Source: Tamlana sp. 2_MG-2023
GTDB taxonomy: Bacteria; Bacteroidota; Bacteroidia; Flavobacteriales; Flavobacteriaceae
Length of the DNA: 64,000 nt
Reading direction: 5' to 3'
NCBI RefSeq assembly: GCF_030548465.1
Contig: NZ_JAUOSF010000003.1
Coordinates: forward strand, 248,001-312,000
Below the pieces are notes generated by a model. It saw only the letters and a program-made list of their open reading frames with translations. It ran no database searches and was not told where the DNA came from. Position numbers and translations under genes: made by a program. Below are positions 1-9,236 of the stretch, in pieces. Numbering within the stretch: the stretch's first letter is position 1; each line of letters begins with the position of its first letter.

Positions 1-130
1 TTCGCACTATCGAACGTTAATTGGTTTATAAATAAATGGGGTAAATGTTTTAATCCTCAGTTGGAGATATTTCATTGCGTTTTAAGATTAAAATTCTTTA
101 GTTTAGCCTTCAATTAGTTTGTTAGTATTC

Positions 131-2248
131 ATGATAAAATATATAGTTCAACACACTCAAATTCAAGAATCATCGGTTAAAAATACCGTAGACCTTTTAA
201 ACCAAGACTGTACGATTCCGTTCATATCGCGTTACCGTAAGGAAGCAACAGGTAATTTAGATGAGGTTCAAATTGGTGATATCGTAAAATTTAAGGAACA
301 ATTTGAAGCCTTAGAAAAACGAAAAAAAGCCATTTTAAAGGCTTTAGAGGAGCAAGATGTTTTAACCCAAGAGTTAGAGCAAAAAATTGCAGCGACCAAC
401 GATTTAACGGCACTTGAAGATTTATATCTGCCTTATAAAAAGAGCCGAAAAACCAAAGCCGAAAAGGCCAGGCAAAACGGATTAGAACCACTGGCTAAAA
501 TCATCATGAGTCAGAATGCTATCGATATTGAATCCATTGCCTATAAATATGTGAAAGGTGAAGTTGATTCTGTCGAAGTGGCTTTAGAAGGTGCGCGTCA
601 TATCATTTCCGAATGGGTAAACGAGCGTAGTGATATTCGAAATAACATACGTCATCAGCTGGGGCGTTTCGCTATGCTTTCCACGAAAGTGATAAAAACA
701 AAAGCAGAAGATGAAAATGCTCAAAAATTTAGAGATTATTTCGATTGGGAAGAAAACTTAAATCGGATGCCATCACATCGTTTTTTAGCCATTACTAGAG
801 CTGAAAAAGAAGGCTTTATTCGCGTGAAAGTTGCTATTGATGATGATCGTGCCTTAGATAAAATCGAGCAGCGTATGATTAGATCTCATAACGCTTGCGC
901 GGAACAAATAACCTTGGCGATAAAAGATGCTTACAAACGTTTATTATTACCGTCCTTAGTTAATGAAGCCTTGCAAATCGCTAAAGATAGGGCCGATGAA
1001 TCTGCTATTTCTGTATTTGCTAAAAATTTAAAGCAACTGTTGCTGGGGTCGCCTTTGGGAGAAAAACGTGTTATGGGTATCGATCCTGGATTCCGATCGG
1101 GTTGTAAAGTGGTTTGTTTAGATGCTCAAGGCCAGTTAAAATACAACGAAACCATTTACCCGCATCCACCAAAAAATGATAGTATCGGTGCCATGAAAAA
1201 GATAAGTTCATTAGCCGATGCTTATAAAATTGAAGCTATTGCTATTGGAAACGGTACAGCATCACGAGAAACCGAAGCCTTAATTAGAAAGGTGCATTTT
1301 AAAAATGATGTACAGGTTTTTGTAGTGAGCGAAGCAGGAGCCAGCATATATTCAGCATCAAAAATTGCTAGAGAAGAATTCCCTAATTATGACGTTACGG
1401 TGCGTGGTTCGGTGTCTATTGGAAGACGCTTGCAAGATCCTCTGGCCGAATTGGTAAAGATTGATGCGAAATCTATTGGTGTTGGGCAATATCAACATGA
1501 CGTGGATCAAACTAAACTTCAAAAAGAATTGGACGTAGTGGTTGAAAACTGTGTGAATGCGGTTGGTGTAAATATCAATACGGCCAGTAAATCACTACTA
1601 AGTTACGTATCAGGTATTGGTCCGAAATTAGCTGAAAATATTTTTAATTACCGACAAGAAAATGGGGTGTTCACCTCAAGAAATGAAATTAAAAAAGTAC
1701 CACGCCTAGGCGGAAAAGCTTTTGAGCAAGGTGCAGCTTTCCTAAGAATTAAAGATGCTAAAAACCCATTGGATGATTCGGCAGTACACCCCGAGAGTTA
1801 TACCATTGTAACTAAAATGGCGAAGGATTTGGGGCAATCGGTTGAAGATTTAATAGGAAATTCTGAAGCACTTAAAAAAATAAGTTTAAAACAGTATTGT
1901 ACTGAAACCATTGGTTTACTTACTCTGGAAGATATTATTAAGGAGCTTGAAAAACCAGGTTTGGACATTCGTGAACAGGCTAAAGTGTTTACCTTCAATC
2001 AGAATATAAAAACGATTAACGATTTGCGAGAAGGGCAATTATTGCCAGGTATAGTAAATAATATTACCAATTTTGGATGTTTTGTAGATGTTGGAATAAA
2101 AGAAAGCGGATTGATTCACGTGTCTAATTTAGCAGATAGTTTCGTTAAAGATGTGAATGAACACGTGAGTTTACATCAGCAAATTATAGTAAAAGTCCTT
2201 GAGGTTGATGTTCCGCGAAAGCGTATTCAATTAAAATTGCATAAATAA
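131..2248 (+). CDS. tex: Tex family RNA-binding transcription accessory protein
   Basis: Tex is a conserved cytoplasmic nucleic-acid-binding protein linked to transcription and RNA handling. The 705-residue product has the full family layout: a helical N-terminal region containing the typical stretch CTIPFISRYRKEATGNLDEV, a YqgF/RNase H-like fold around VMGIDPGFRSGCKV, helix-hairpin-helix segments (YVSGIGPKLAENIFNYR, VPRLGGKAFEQ) and a C-terminal S1 domain (LPGIVNNITNFGCFVDVG) over the last 70 residues. The frame is open from a TTG at 119, but the ATG at 131 gives the usual Tex N-terminus and is preferred. It is followed at once by a strong hairpin terminator. The length is normal for Tex and no defect is seen. 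The precise cellular role of Tex in Bacteroidota is not known. Confidence 0.95.
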   Translation: MIKYIVQHTQIQESSVKNTVDLLNQDCTIPFISRYRKEATGNLDEVQIGDIVKFKEQFEALEKRKKAILKALEEQDVLTQELEQKIAATNDLTALEDLYLPYKKSRKTKAEKARQNGLEPLAKIIMSQNAIDIESIAYKYVKGEVDSVEVALEGARHIISEWVNERSDIRNNIRHQLGRFAMLSTKVIKTKAEDENAQKFRDYFDWEENLNRMPSHRFLAITRAEKEGFIRVKVAIDDDRALDKIEQRMIRSHNACAEQITLAIKDAYKRLLLPSLVNEALQIAKDRADESAISVFAKNLKQLLLGSPLGEKRVMGIDPGFRSGCKVVCLDAQGQLKYNETIYPHPPKNDSIGAMKKISSLADAYKIEAIAIGNGTASRETEALIRKVHFKNDVQVFVVSEAGASIYSASKIAREEFPNYDVTVRGSVSIGRRLQDPLAELVKIDAKSIGVGQYQHDVDQTKLQKELDVVVENCVNAVGVNINTASKSLLSYVSGIGPKLAENIFNYRQENGVFTSRNEIKKVPRLGGKAFEQGAAFLRIKDAKNPLDDSAVHPESYTIVTKMAKDLGQSVEDLIGNSEALKKISLKQYCTETIGLLTLEDIIKELEKPGLDIREQAKVFTFNQNIKTINDLREGQLLPGIVNNITNFGCFVDVGIKESGLIHVSNLADSFVKDVNEHVSLHQQIIVKVLEVDVPRKRIQLKLHK

Positions 2249-2289
2249 AAAATGGCTGTCGAAATTAAATTTCAGACAGCCATTTTTTT
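2247..2289 (+). terminator. Rho-independent terminator after tex
   Basis: The stem AAAAATGGCTGTC pairs with GACAGCCATTTTT around a short AT-rich loop and ends in a T tract. It begins at the tex stop codon. The A-rich left arm means it could also work on the other strand. Confidence 0.85.
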
Positions 2290-2354
2290 AAGTTTAAGCT
2301 AGAAATGATATTTACATATGCGTAAACATTTCTAGTGTTTTATTAATCATTCTG

Positions 2355-3393
2355 GGCGTAATGGACAAAATGGTTGGCCTTTTTTTAGATAATTTTATCG
2401 TTTTGTTTTTGTTTTAAAAACTCATTTATAAATTTGATTTTTCTTTCTTTAGTCAATCCATTATGATTTCTAAGCTTATTTTTTAAATCTGAAAAATGAC
2501 CATCAATCATGTTAGTTGTATTAGGAATATTTAACTCATAATTATCATACCATGTAAATAACCATGTCATATTTGTATTAAGGCTTCTGTATGCACTTCT
2601 GAGTCGTTTATGTGTAAAGTGACTTCTACCTGTTTCCATATTAATTGTTCGCTCACTTAAAAAGTTTTCCCACTTATCAAACCACATTCTTAACCCACCC
2701 TCAAATGATTCTTTGTCAGTATTTTTAAGTATAGCGACATGTGTCTTTAGGTCAATGGAAGCATGCATTTTTGGGTTTTTAGTTATGTACCTTCTTATTG
2801 CAGCAACTTGATGAAATTGACAGAGTTGAACTGGGATACCTTTAAAAGCTCTAACTAACCCTTTTCTTCCATCACAGACGATAGCAACAACTTCAAAGCC
2901 TCTAGATTTAAGCTCATTAATTCCTTTTATGTACAAAGCATTGGTTTCTGATTTGACGTAATACCAAAGTAGGTTTTCTTTACTGTAAGCATCCTTAAAC
3001 AACATCAATCCAAAACTTCTGCCCAATAAGTTGTATCCATTAAAACAACAACTTTCCTAGGAACTACCTCTAGTTTCTTTATTTGATAAAGATCTAGCTT
3101 GCGTTGGATAGTTCTCTTTGAGCATCCATATTTGTTCGCTAGTTGTATATAAGTTTGTTTGCCTCTGGTATATTCATCCCAAAGAAAATCTACAGAAATT
3201 TGTTTTCCACCAGTAAAAACCTTGTTACAATTCAAACATTTGTAACGCTGTTTTCCTAATCTAACACCATATTTGTGAGTGGTTAAGTTTTCACAAAATT
3301 TACATTTTTTTTATTCAAAGCCTTTGATTTGAATCAAAGCTAATAAACATAAGCTCTAAGAAAGTTTTTACCAACCATTTTGTCTATTACATC
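2355..3393. mobile_element. Decayed insertion sequence, IS256-like Zn-binding variant, with 8-bp target duplication
   Basis: A 1039-bp element bounded by imperfect 23-bp terminal inverted repeats at 2355-2377 and 3371-3393. They match at 20 of 23 positions and share the core GACAAAATGGTTGG. The direct repeat TCATTCTG flanks the element at 2347-2354 and 3394-3401, as expected for an 8-bp target-site duplication. Inside is a single minus-strand transposase broken by frameshifts. The family assignment rests on the zinc-ribbon N-terminus and the MDTTYW / GRSFGLMLFKD motif. The intact target duplication suggests the insertion is not ancient, although the transposase is broken. Confidence 0.85.
2385..3310 (-). 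pseudogene. Frameshifted transposase of the IS at 2355-3393
   Basis: Two overlapping minus-strand frames together make one transposase. The N-terminal part (3310 down to 3005) has a zinc ribbon CxxC-x18-CxxC, a helix-turn-helix (YIQLANKYGCSKRTIQRKLD) and the first catalytic Asp in MDTTYW. It then runs into a stop. The next frame (3026 to 2385) continues as GRSFGLMLFKDAYSKENLLW, with a second Asp in VCDGRKG. The motif MDTTYWGRSFG is restored by adding one C to the CCC run at 3022-3024 (a G on the coding strand), so a one-base deletion is the simplest cause. No clear start codon precedes the zinc ribbon: a TAA at 3311-3313 lies just upstream of a run of A residues, possibly a second frameshift. 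The expected catalytic Glu near the C-terminus reads as Asp (NMIDGHFSDLK). The gene is probably inactive. Confidence 0.8.
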
Positions 3394-3463
3394 TCATTCT
3401 GAGTAATCGAGGAATCTCACGTATCACGGAAAAATTCTTTAGTCGTACCACTTTCTGAATGAC
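3394..3463. repeat. REP-like palindromic sequence used as IS target
   Basis: Right of the IS the sequence begins TCATTCTGAG and ends TTCTGAATGAC, so the ends are roughly inverted copies of GTCATTC(T/A)GA. A similar motif (GTCATTCTGAATTTATTTCA) occurs in the repeat at 37722-37860. This looks like one of the short dispersed intergenic repeats common in flavobacteria, interrupted by the IS. Confidence 0.35.
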
Positions 3464-3478
3464 AAAATCAAAATGATT

Positions 3479-3910
3479 TTATTTATTCATGTTTTTAATC
3501 TGCTCCATAAAAGTTTCTAAATCAACACCGTTTTGCACGAGCGTTAAAGCTTTGTCTGTAATGTACTTTACATTCACAGAATGAAACCCTAAGCCTACGG
3601 CAATTTTGTTTAAAAGATGGTGTTCTGGGTCTCCTTTAATTTGATCCACATGTACCATACGTACCAAATCGTATAAACGCTCTAACCTACGATCATAAGA
3701 CGACGGTGGGTTTATAGGATGTGATTTATAGTCTTTTAAAATAGAAATATATTTTTCCTTGTGGATGTTTAAATTGTGGGCTAATCGGTCTAAAAAAGCT
3801 TGTTCCTCTGCTGTAATAATCCCATCGTCCATAGCTAGACGCACAATCGCTGCAAAATGGTTCTCATTACGCTGTTTAAAACCACTATCAAATAATTTTG
3901 AAATTGACAT
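3479..3910 (-). CDS. TerB-like protein
   Basis: A 143-residue, all-helical acidic protein of the TerB/DjlA N-terminal type. The family signature is visible as AAIVRLAMDDGIITAEEQAFLDRLAHNL, where the conserved acidic cluster D-D-G-x-I-x-x-E-E is thought to bind a metal ion; a second helical repeat follows. There is no signal peptide or membrane segment, so it is probably cytoplasmic. The biochemical role of stand-alone TerB proteins is unknown, and tellurite resistance should not be assumed because no other ter genes are nearby. It is transcribed from its own promoter (a TATCTTTG box 24 bp before the ATG) and is separated by about 90 bp from the kinase gene's 3' end. Confidence 0.75.
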   Translation of the reverse strand: MSISKLFDSGFKQRNENHFAAIVRLAMDDGIITAEEQAFLDRLAHNLNIHKEKYISILKDYKSHPINPPSSYDRRLERLYDLVRMVHVDQIKGDPEHHLLNKIAVGLGFHSVNVKYITDKALTLVQNGVDLETFMEQIKNMNK

Positions 3911-3933
3911 TTTTTTTCAGTTTAGTTCAAACA

Positions 3934-3941
3934 CAAAGATA
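3934..3941 (-). promoter_or_regulatory. Promoter -7 box of the TerB-like gene
   Basis: CAAAGATA on the plus strand is TATCTTTG on the minus strand, a perfect match to the Bacteroidota TAnnTTTG box. Its final G lies 24 bp before the start codon. Confidence 0.5.
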
Positions 3942-3999
3942 ATTAAAGTTTGGGGCTTTTTTGTAAATAGAAAGCAAATTTGTGACTCCATAAAATTTC

Positions 4000-5796
4000 T
4001 TATTTCGGAATAGTGAAGAAAAAAGTGGTTCCTTGGTTGATAGTAGATTCGAACCATATTTGACCACCAAGTGTCTCTACAATTTTTTTACAAAAAGCTA
4101 AGCCAATTCCAGTACCCTCATAGGTTTCTCTAGAATGTAATCGCTGAAAAATAGCAAATATCTTATCCTTGTGCTTGCTTTTAATGCCAATACCATTATC
4201 GGTGATTTCAAACTGCCAAAATTCCTGAGTTTGATGTTCAGGAACTGTGGTGGTACATGAAATACTTATAATTGGAGAAACGTTTGGTTTTTTAAACTTT
4301 ATAGCGTTGTTTATTAAATTTTGAAAAAGCACAACCAGTTCTATTTGACTGGCTCTGACTGTTGGTAAGTCTTGGTAATGAATAGTGGCGTTGTTTCGAT
4401 GGATCGTATTATCTAAATCACTAATAATATCTTTAACCAAAGTGTTGCAGTTTATATTTGATTTCTCGCTGGCTTTCCCTAATCTAGAATAATTTAATAG
4501 CGCATCAATAAGGTTTCTCATGCGATTACTCGACTTGCTTATAAAATTCATACTCATGATAGCATCGTCATCAAGTTTATCCTTATAATCGTCTTGAAGT
4601 AAGTCAATTAAACCGGTTATGGTAGTTAACGGTTCTTTAAGATCATGACTTGTGATGTATGCAAATTCCTCTAGTTCCTTGTTTTTTGAAGCGATTTCTA
4701 AAGATTTATTAAAAATATCGTTGTTCTTTTCCTGTAAATCTTTGTTTAAAAATTTTATGGAAGCATAGTTTCTATATAGCAAAACAGCTGCTATTAGGAA
4801 TAAGATAAGGAGTGCAAGAAGTAAGTAGTTAACTGTTTTTTGAGTGTTTAAATTGGTGTTTATGCTGCTTATTTTTTTTGCTTTAGAATCGATTTCTTGT
4901 TTTTGATTTTTTAAGATTTCCTTTTGGGAAGTAATGGTGTTATTTGTAAGATCTATAAAAGCTTGCTTTGCTATTAAAGAATCGATTTGCTTTAAAATAC
5001 GTGCTTCTAACGCTTTTTCGATGGCTAATTTCTCCGAGTATTTCTTTTTTTGAAATTCTGATAAAGATGTTAATTCATTAATCTCCGATTTTTGAGTGTT
5101 TAGTACGTCTTTTTGTTTGTCTATTTCAGAGCTTATGCTATTTATAGTTTTCTCCTGATTTGAAATATTTTCATCCTTATGTTTAATGTTATCTTTGGCA
5201 ATTTCTAAAGCTTCCTGTGTTTCTTCAAGCTTTTCTTCGGTATCTTGAAAGATTTGCTTCCACTTTTCAATTGAAGAAATAGCGTTTTGCTTTAAGGTAA
5301 GTGAAGGACTAAGGTTGTTACTAGCGAGTAAATCTTCATTAATTTCATACTGAAAATCTTCACCAATATTTACAATGTTAACCATAGAGGAATTAAAAGG
5401 AAAATCTTCTGTGATGAGTAAGGTATTGTTGGCTGCAATTTTGTTAAGAATATAATCGACATCAAAATTCTTGTTATGGTTCACATAAACTACATCAACA
5501 TCGGTGATGTCTTTGATGCTACTAAAACTTTTAATACGAACCGGTTTATTTTTAATTTGGCGTTTTTGAGCCAATCCTTTTAAATCGATACTTGTTCGGT
5601 CTTTACCAAGGACACCAATGGTGAATGTAGGATTTGTGTTGGTATCGTTATATTGAATTTGTTCCGATATATTGAAAATAAAAAGGGCGCGCTTTACACG
5701 TTTTATTTGTTCGTTTAAAGCGTCTTGGGAAGACGCTTGATGCGCCCACGTGAGGATGAATAAAATTAAAACATATCTTAATGTATAAATCCTCAT
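4000..5796 (-). CDS. Sensor histidine kinase with YfiR-like N-terminal domain
   Basis: A 598-residue membrane sensor kinase. Residues 1-23 form a signal peptide. Residues about 24-165 resemble the periplasmic YfiR/DUF4154 ligand-binding fold (FTIGVLGKDR, VVYVNHNKN, TLLITEDF). A long coiled coil fills 175-320, followed by one transmembrane helix near 322-345, a short second coiled coil, a HisKA dimerisation domain with the phospho-acceptor His384 (ITSHDLKEPLTTITG) and an HATPase domain with N-box (LINNAIKF), G1 (DNGIGI) and G2 (GTGIGLAFCKKIVE). It starts 4 bp after the TonB receptor stop codon, so the two are almost certainly cotranscribed, and a response regulator lies upstream. The fold suggests sensing in the periplasm and phosphotransfer in the cytoplasm; the signal is unknown. 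Confidence 0.85.
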   Translation of the reverse strand: MRIYTLRYVLILFILTWAHQASSQDALNEQIKRVKRALFIFNISEQIQYNDTNTNPTFTIGVLGKDRTSIDLKGLAQKRQIKNKPVRIKSFSSIKDITDVDVVYVNHNKNFDVDYILNKIAANNTLLITEDFPFNSSMVNIVNIGEDFQYEINEDLLASNNLSPSLTLKQNAISSIEKWKQIFQDTEEKLEETQEALEIAKDNIKHKDENISNQEKTINSISSEIDKQKDVLNTQKSEINELTSLSEFQKKKYSEKLAIEKALEARILKQIDSLIAKQAFIDLTNNTITSQKEILKNQKQEIDSKAKKISSINTNLNTQKTVNYLLLALLILFLIAAVLLYRNYASIKFLNKDLQEKNNDIFNKSLEIASKNKELEEFAYITSHDLKEPLTTITGLIDLLQDDYKDKLDDDAIMSMNFISKSSNRMRNLIDALLNYSRLGKASEKSNINCNTLVKDIISDLDNTIHRNNATIHYQDLPTVRASQIELVVLFQNLINNAIKFKKPNVSPIISISCTTTVPEHQTQEFWQFEITDNGIGIKSKHKDKIFAIFQRLHSRETYEGTGIGLAFCKKIVETLGGQIWFESTINQGTTFFFTIPK

Positions 5797-5800
5797 GGTT

Positions 5801-8506
5801 TTATAAACGTAATAGTAGTTTTAAAAAACAGTTAGCGCCATTTACTCCAAATTGTTGCACACGGCGGCTGTAAGTGAAACTTCCGTTGTTGGTATTACTA
5901 GAATGTGTATGTTCGTCTGGATACACGTTAAATATGTTATTACATCCTACGGTTGCTTCTAAAAAGTTAGCCACACGGTAGGCGATATATAAATCGGTTA
6001 CAAATTTCGGACTGAAAGTTTGGTCTCTTGTTTCTACTTTTCCTGTATATGTATTAAGTTGCCAGTTATTTGGGTCGCCGTCATCGGGGTGAAGGTAATC
6101 TAAACTTCCAAAATAGGTGCCCACTAAATTAAATTTAAAATTATTTATTTCATATTGAAAATACGAGTTTATTTTAAAGTTTGGCTGTGCCGATTCTATT
6201 CTAGAGCGTTCCTCTCTGTTAAATAAGGATACTAAATCGCCGTTTTCAACGCTGTCTTCGTTCACATGGGTTACCTTTGTTTTCATTAGGTTGGCAGAGA
6301 TATTTCCGTTAAATAATCCACTTCCTAATTTATTTTGGTAAGTAAAAGAGGTTTCAAATCCGTTGGTTTTGGAATCTATGGCATTCACAAAAAACTGAGC
6401 AGTGCTAACATCGTATGGCGCAAGTTGTGATAAGTATCCAGCCCCAAAACCACCAGATAAAATAATACGATCTTTTATGCTTATGTTGTAATAATCTAAA
6501 GCAAAGGTGAATTTGTTATTAAACTTAGTGCTCCAACCCAAACTAAAATGTTTCGACAATTCTGGAGTTAATTTGCTTACCTTGAAAACATCGGTAATTA
6601 AAGAGCTTTCATGGTTAAAAGTTCCAACCTGACTAATGTCGCCATCAAAATATTGTGTACTTATCTTTTGAAAATAAACCTGGTGTAGGGATGGTGCTCG
6701 AAAACCCGTTGAATAACTCGAACGAAAAGAGATGTTTTTGTTTAGTAAATAACGTCCTGAAAGTTTCCAAACTGAATTCTCTCCAAAATCGTTATTCGAT
6801 TCAAATCTATATGCTGCTTTGAATAAAAGTGGTTCCAAGGGTTTTAATTCTAAATCAATATACCCAGAAGCATTTGAGCGTATGCGAACTAGCTCGTCGG
6901 AAGGTTGAATTCCAGGGAAAACTTGAGCGCCAATAAGTCTTGGTTGCTCGTCTCCGTTTTCATCAAAATAGGTATCACCACCATTGATATAGGAGTCTTC
7001 TTCACCGCTAATAATTTCATAACTTTCAACACGCATTTCTCCTCCAAAGGCTATACTAAAGCCTTCCATATAATCGAATTCTTTATCGATATCAATATTA
7101 GTTGTATTTAAGCTGTAGAGATATCCTCCAGACTTGAAGGTTTTTGGGGAACGAAGTCCTAATGAAGCATTATTTGAGTTACTTACTGTAAAATCAATAC
7201 TGTTGCTTCCCATGGAATGACTAAAATCTAAATGCCATTCATTCTTTTCTCCTTTAAGTCCCATGGTAAGGGCATTGTCTTCAATATTTGTAATGATTTT
7301 TGGAGAAAAGCCGTTAGGGAATAATTCTTCTACCACGCGATCGGGTTCGTTAGGAAAACGATAAAACCCGCCTGAAGTACCTTCTCTTGTATTTCGCCCT
7401 CCAAAAAAATAGAAGTTTGCTTTTTTGAATATGGAAAGTTCGCCGTTTAAAGACACAGCCGAATTTCGAACGGCTGCACTCCCTATTTCCATAACTTGCC
7501 GGTCGTTATAGCCCGTTTTTCCGAAGAAATTATTTTGTTCAATTAATTGTTCGTCTATGGCATCATCAGAATCGTAAACGTTTCCTGTATAATTACCAGC
7601 TCTGTTCGTGGCTTTTCTATCTCTAAATTCTCCTGTGATATTGATGAAGCCTGTATTGCCGATTTTGAATCCGAAATTAGCTCCAAAATAACTGGTTACG
7701 CCGTCTCCTTCAATATTAGATTTTACTCTGGAATCGATATTAATGATATCAGTTTGTTCTTTAAGTACAATATTGATAACTCCAGCAATGGCATCAGAAC
7801 CATATTGAGAGGTAGCACCATCTCTTAATATTTCTATGTGATCGATGGATGACACCGGAATGGCATTAAAATCTGTACCTACAGTACCGCGACCAATGGT
7901 GCCATTAACATTTAGCATGGAACTGGTATGGCGACGTTTTCCGTTAATTAAAACTAAAACTTGATCTGGACCTAAACCACGTAATGTGGCAGGATCGATG
8001 TGATCTGTACCATCTGAAATGGTTTGGTTTGTAGAATGGAATGAAGGTGATAAATAGTGTAATATTTCCGTTAATTCGAAATGTGAAGAGCCACTAATTT
8101 CTTCAGGTGAAATGACTTCTATGGGAACGGTAGTTTCTAAAGACGATTGAGGTCTGGAACGTGTGCCTAAAGAAACAGGTTCGTCGGCAGAAAATCCAGT
8201 TTCTAATATGAAATTGGTAACAAGTTCATCGCCTACATGAACCTCGATGGCAACGCTTTTAGATTGATACATGATAAACGATGCGGTAACTACATAATGG
8301 CCTTCTTCTAAATTTAAGGTATAATCACCATGGATATTAGTGGTGGTTTGCAAGGCTGTACCTTCAATAGTTATAAGTGCTCCAGGGAGTTTGCCGAATT
8401 CATCAGATACATTTCCAGATAAAGTGGCTCGGTCTTGAGCACTTAAAACTTGTCCTGATAGAAAACTTATTAAGGTTAGTAGGTATAGACAAATTTTTAT
8501 GCGCAT
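5801..8506 (-). CDS. TonB-dependent outer-membrane receptor
   Basis: A 901-residue TonB-dependent receptor. It has a signal peptide (to about residue 23), an N-terminal carboxypeptidase-like regulatory domain (TLSGNVSDEFGKLPGALITI), a plug domain (LRGLGPDQVLVLINGKRRHT, VGTDFNAIPVSSIDHIEILR, GSDAIAGVINIVLK) and a 22-strand-type barrel ending in an aromatic and hydrophobic tail. The plug motif around INGKRRHT defines a widespread receptor group whose substrate I cannot name. There is no SusD partner, so a polysaccharide system is unlikely. It sits between a response regulator gene upstream (72-bp gap) and a sensor kinase gene downstream (4-bp gap), so either its transport activity or its expression is probably tied to that signalling pair. 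Confidence 0.9.
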   Translation of the reverse strand: MRIKICLYLLTLISFLSGQVLSAQDRATLSGNVSDEFGKLPGALITIEGTALQTTTNIHGDYTLNLEEGHYVVTASFIMYQSKSVAIEVHVGDELVTNFILETGFSADEPVSLGTRSRPQSSLETTVPIEVISPEEISGSSHFELTEILHYLSPSFHSTNQTISDGTDHIDPATLRGLGPDQVLVLINGKRRHTSSMLNVNGTIGRGTVGTDFNAIPVSSIDHIEILRDGATSQYGSDAIAGVINIVLKEQTDIINIDSRVKSNIEGDGVTSYFGANFGFKIGNTGFINITGEFRDRKATNRAGNYTGNVYDSDDAIDEQLIEQNNFFGKTGYNDRQVMEIGSAAVRNSAVSLNGELSIFKKANFYFFGGRNTREGTSGGFYRFPNEPDRVVEELFPNGFSPKIITNIEDNALTMGLKGEKNEWHLDFSHSMGSNSIDFTVSNSNNASLGLRSPKTFKSGGYLYSLNTTNIDIDKEFDYMEGFSIAFGGEMRVESYEIISGEEDSYINGGDTYFDENGDEQPRLIGAQVFPGIQPSDELVRIRSNASGYIDLELKPLEPLLFKAAYRFESNNDFGENSVWKLSGRYLLNKNISFRSSYSTGFRAPSLHQVYFQKISTQYFDGDISQVGTFNHESSLITDVFKVSKLTPELSKHFSLGWSTKFNNKFTFALDYYNISIKDRIILSGGFGAGYLSQLAPYDVSTAQFFVNAIDSKTNGFETSFTYQNKLGSGLFNGNISANLMKTKVTHVNEDSVENGDLVSLFNREERSRIESAQPNFKINSYFQYEINNFKFNLVGTYFGSLDYLHPDDGDPNNWQLNTYTGKVETRDQTFSPKFVTDLYIAYRVANFLEATVGCNNIFNVYPDEHTHSSNTNNGSFTYSRRVQQFGVNGANCFLKLLLRL

Positions 8507-8578
8507 GCGGTAGTTTGGTTATTTCTGTATAACTACATAAAAATCTTCAAGTGGTAATATTACGGGTATTGAATTTTT

Positions 8579-8995
8579 TTATGAGGTTTTACAAGGTATT
8601 AAATCTTCAATAATATTATCTAATATTGAGAGGGAAAGTGGTTTGTTAATATAATCTGTTATTTCATTAAGGGTTTGAGATCGTTCTTTATCCTTTGGAT
8701 TAGAAGATGTTGTTAACATGATAATTTTAATGTCATCAGTAAATTTTGCATCCAGTTCTTTATAAGCTTCAATAAATTCCCAACCATTCATGGCTGGCAT
8801 GTTAATGTCTAGAAAAATAACATCTGGCTTTAATGCTTTCCCTGCAATGGCTTCTTCTAAATACTCCAAGGCTGCTTTTCCACTATTTAACGAGATGATT
8901 TCGCCAAATTTATTATGCTTTTTCACAATCTTTTCATTGTAAAAACTTGTGAACTTATCGTCGTCGATTAATAATGTTGATGTTACAGATTTCAT
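8579..8995 (-). CDS. Single-domain (CheY/Rcp-like) response regulator
   Basis: A 138-residue stand-alone receiver domain with no output domain. Visible features are the acidic pocket LLIDDDKF (residues 9-15), the phospho-acceptor Asp63 in VIFLDINMPAMNGWEF, the conserved Thr/Ser in IIMLTTSSNP and the switch Lys in YINKPLS. The long loop before the acceptor strand is typical of Rcp1-like regulators common in Bacteroidota. It is the first gene of the apparent operon with the TonB receptor and the kinase, so it is the likely phosphorylation target of that kinase. Because it lacks a DNA-binding domain, its output would be through protein contact. Confidence 0.88.
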   Translation of the reverse strand: MKSVTSTLLIDDDKFTSFYNEKIVKKHNKFGEIISLNSGKAALEYLEEAIAGKALKPDVIFLDINMPAMNGWEFIEAYKELDAKFTDDIKIIMLTTSSNPKDKERSQTLNEITDYINKPLSLSILDNIIEDLIPCKTS

Positions 8996-9204
8996 TGGAG
9001 GGGTTAATTATTATACAAGGATAATACCTTTTTTTTAAACTATTAACATAATGTTGGGAAGGCTATGCATTTTTTTTGATTTTATCGACCAAATTGATAA
9101 AAAGAGCTATTAAGGTTAAACATCATCTCGATAAATGGTGCAAGATTTATATTAAATAATTGATAACTTAGGTTTCCTAAATTTCAGAATAACAATATGC
9201 TACT

Positions 9205-9212
9205 TATATTTG
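9205..9212 (+). promoter_or_regulatory. Promoter -7 box of mfd
   Basis: TATATTTG matches TAnnTTTG perfectly, 25 bp before the GTG start of mfd. No clear -33 TTG is seen. Confidence 0.5.
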
Positions 9213-9236
9213 CAATTCAAAATGAAAATATTTTAA

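Noticed and set aside
119-130. Upstream TTG start for tex
   Set aside because: The ATG at 131 gives the standard Tex N-terminus; the four extra residues add nothing recognisable.
3479-3910. Tellurite-resistance operon
   Set aside because: Only a single TerB-like gene is present; no terC, terD or related genes are nearby.
5801-8506. Polysaccharide utilisation locus around the TonB receptor
   Set aside because: No SusD-like gene or glycoside hydrolase is adjacent to this receptor or to the other two.
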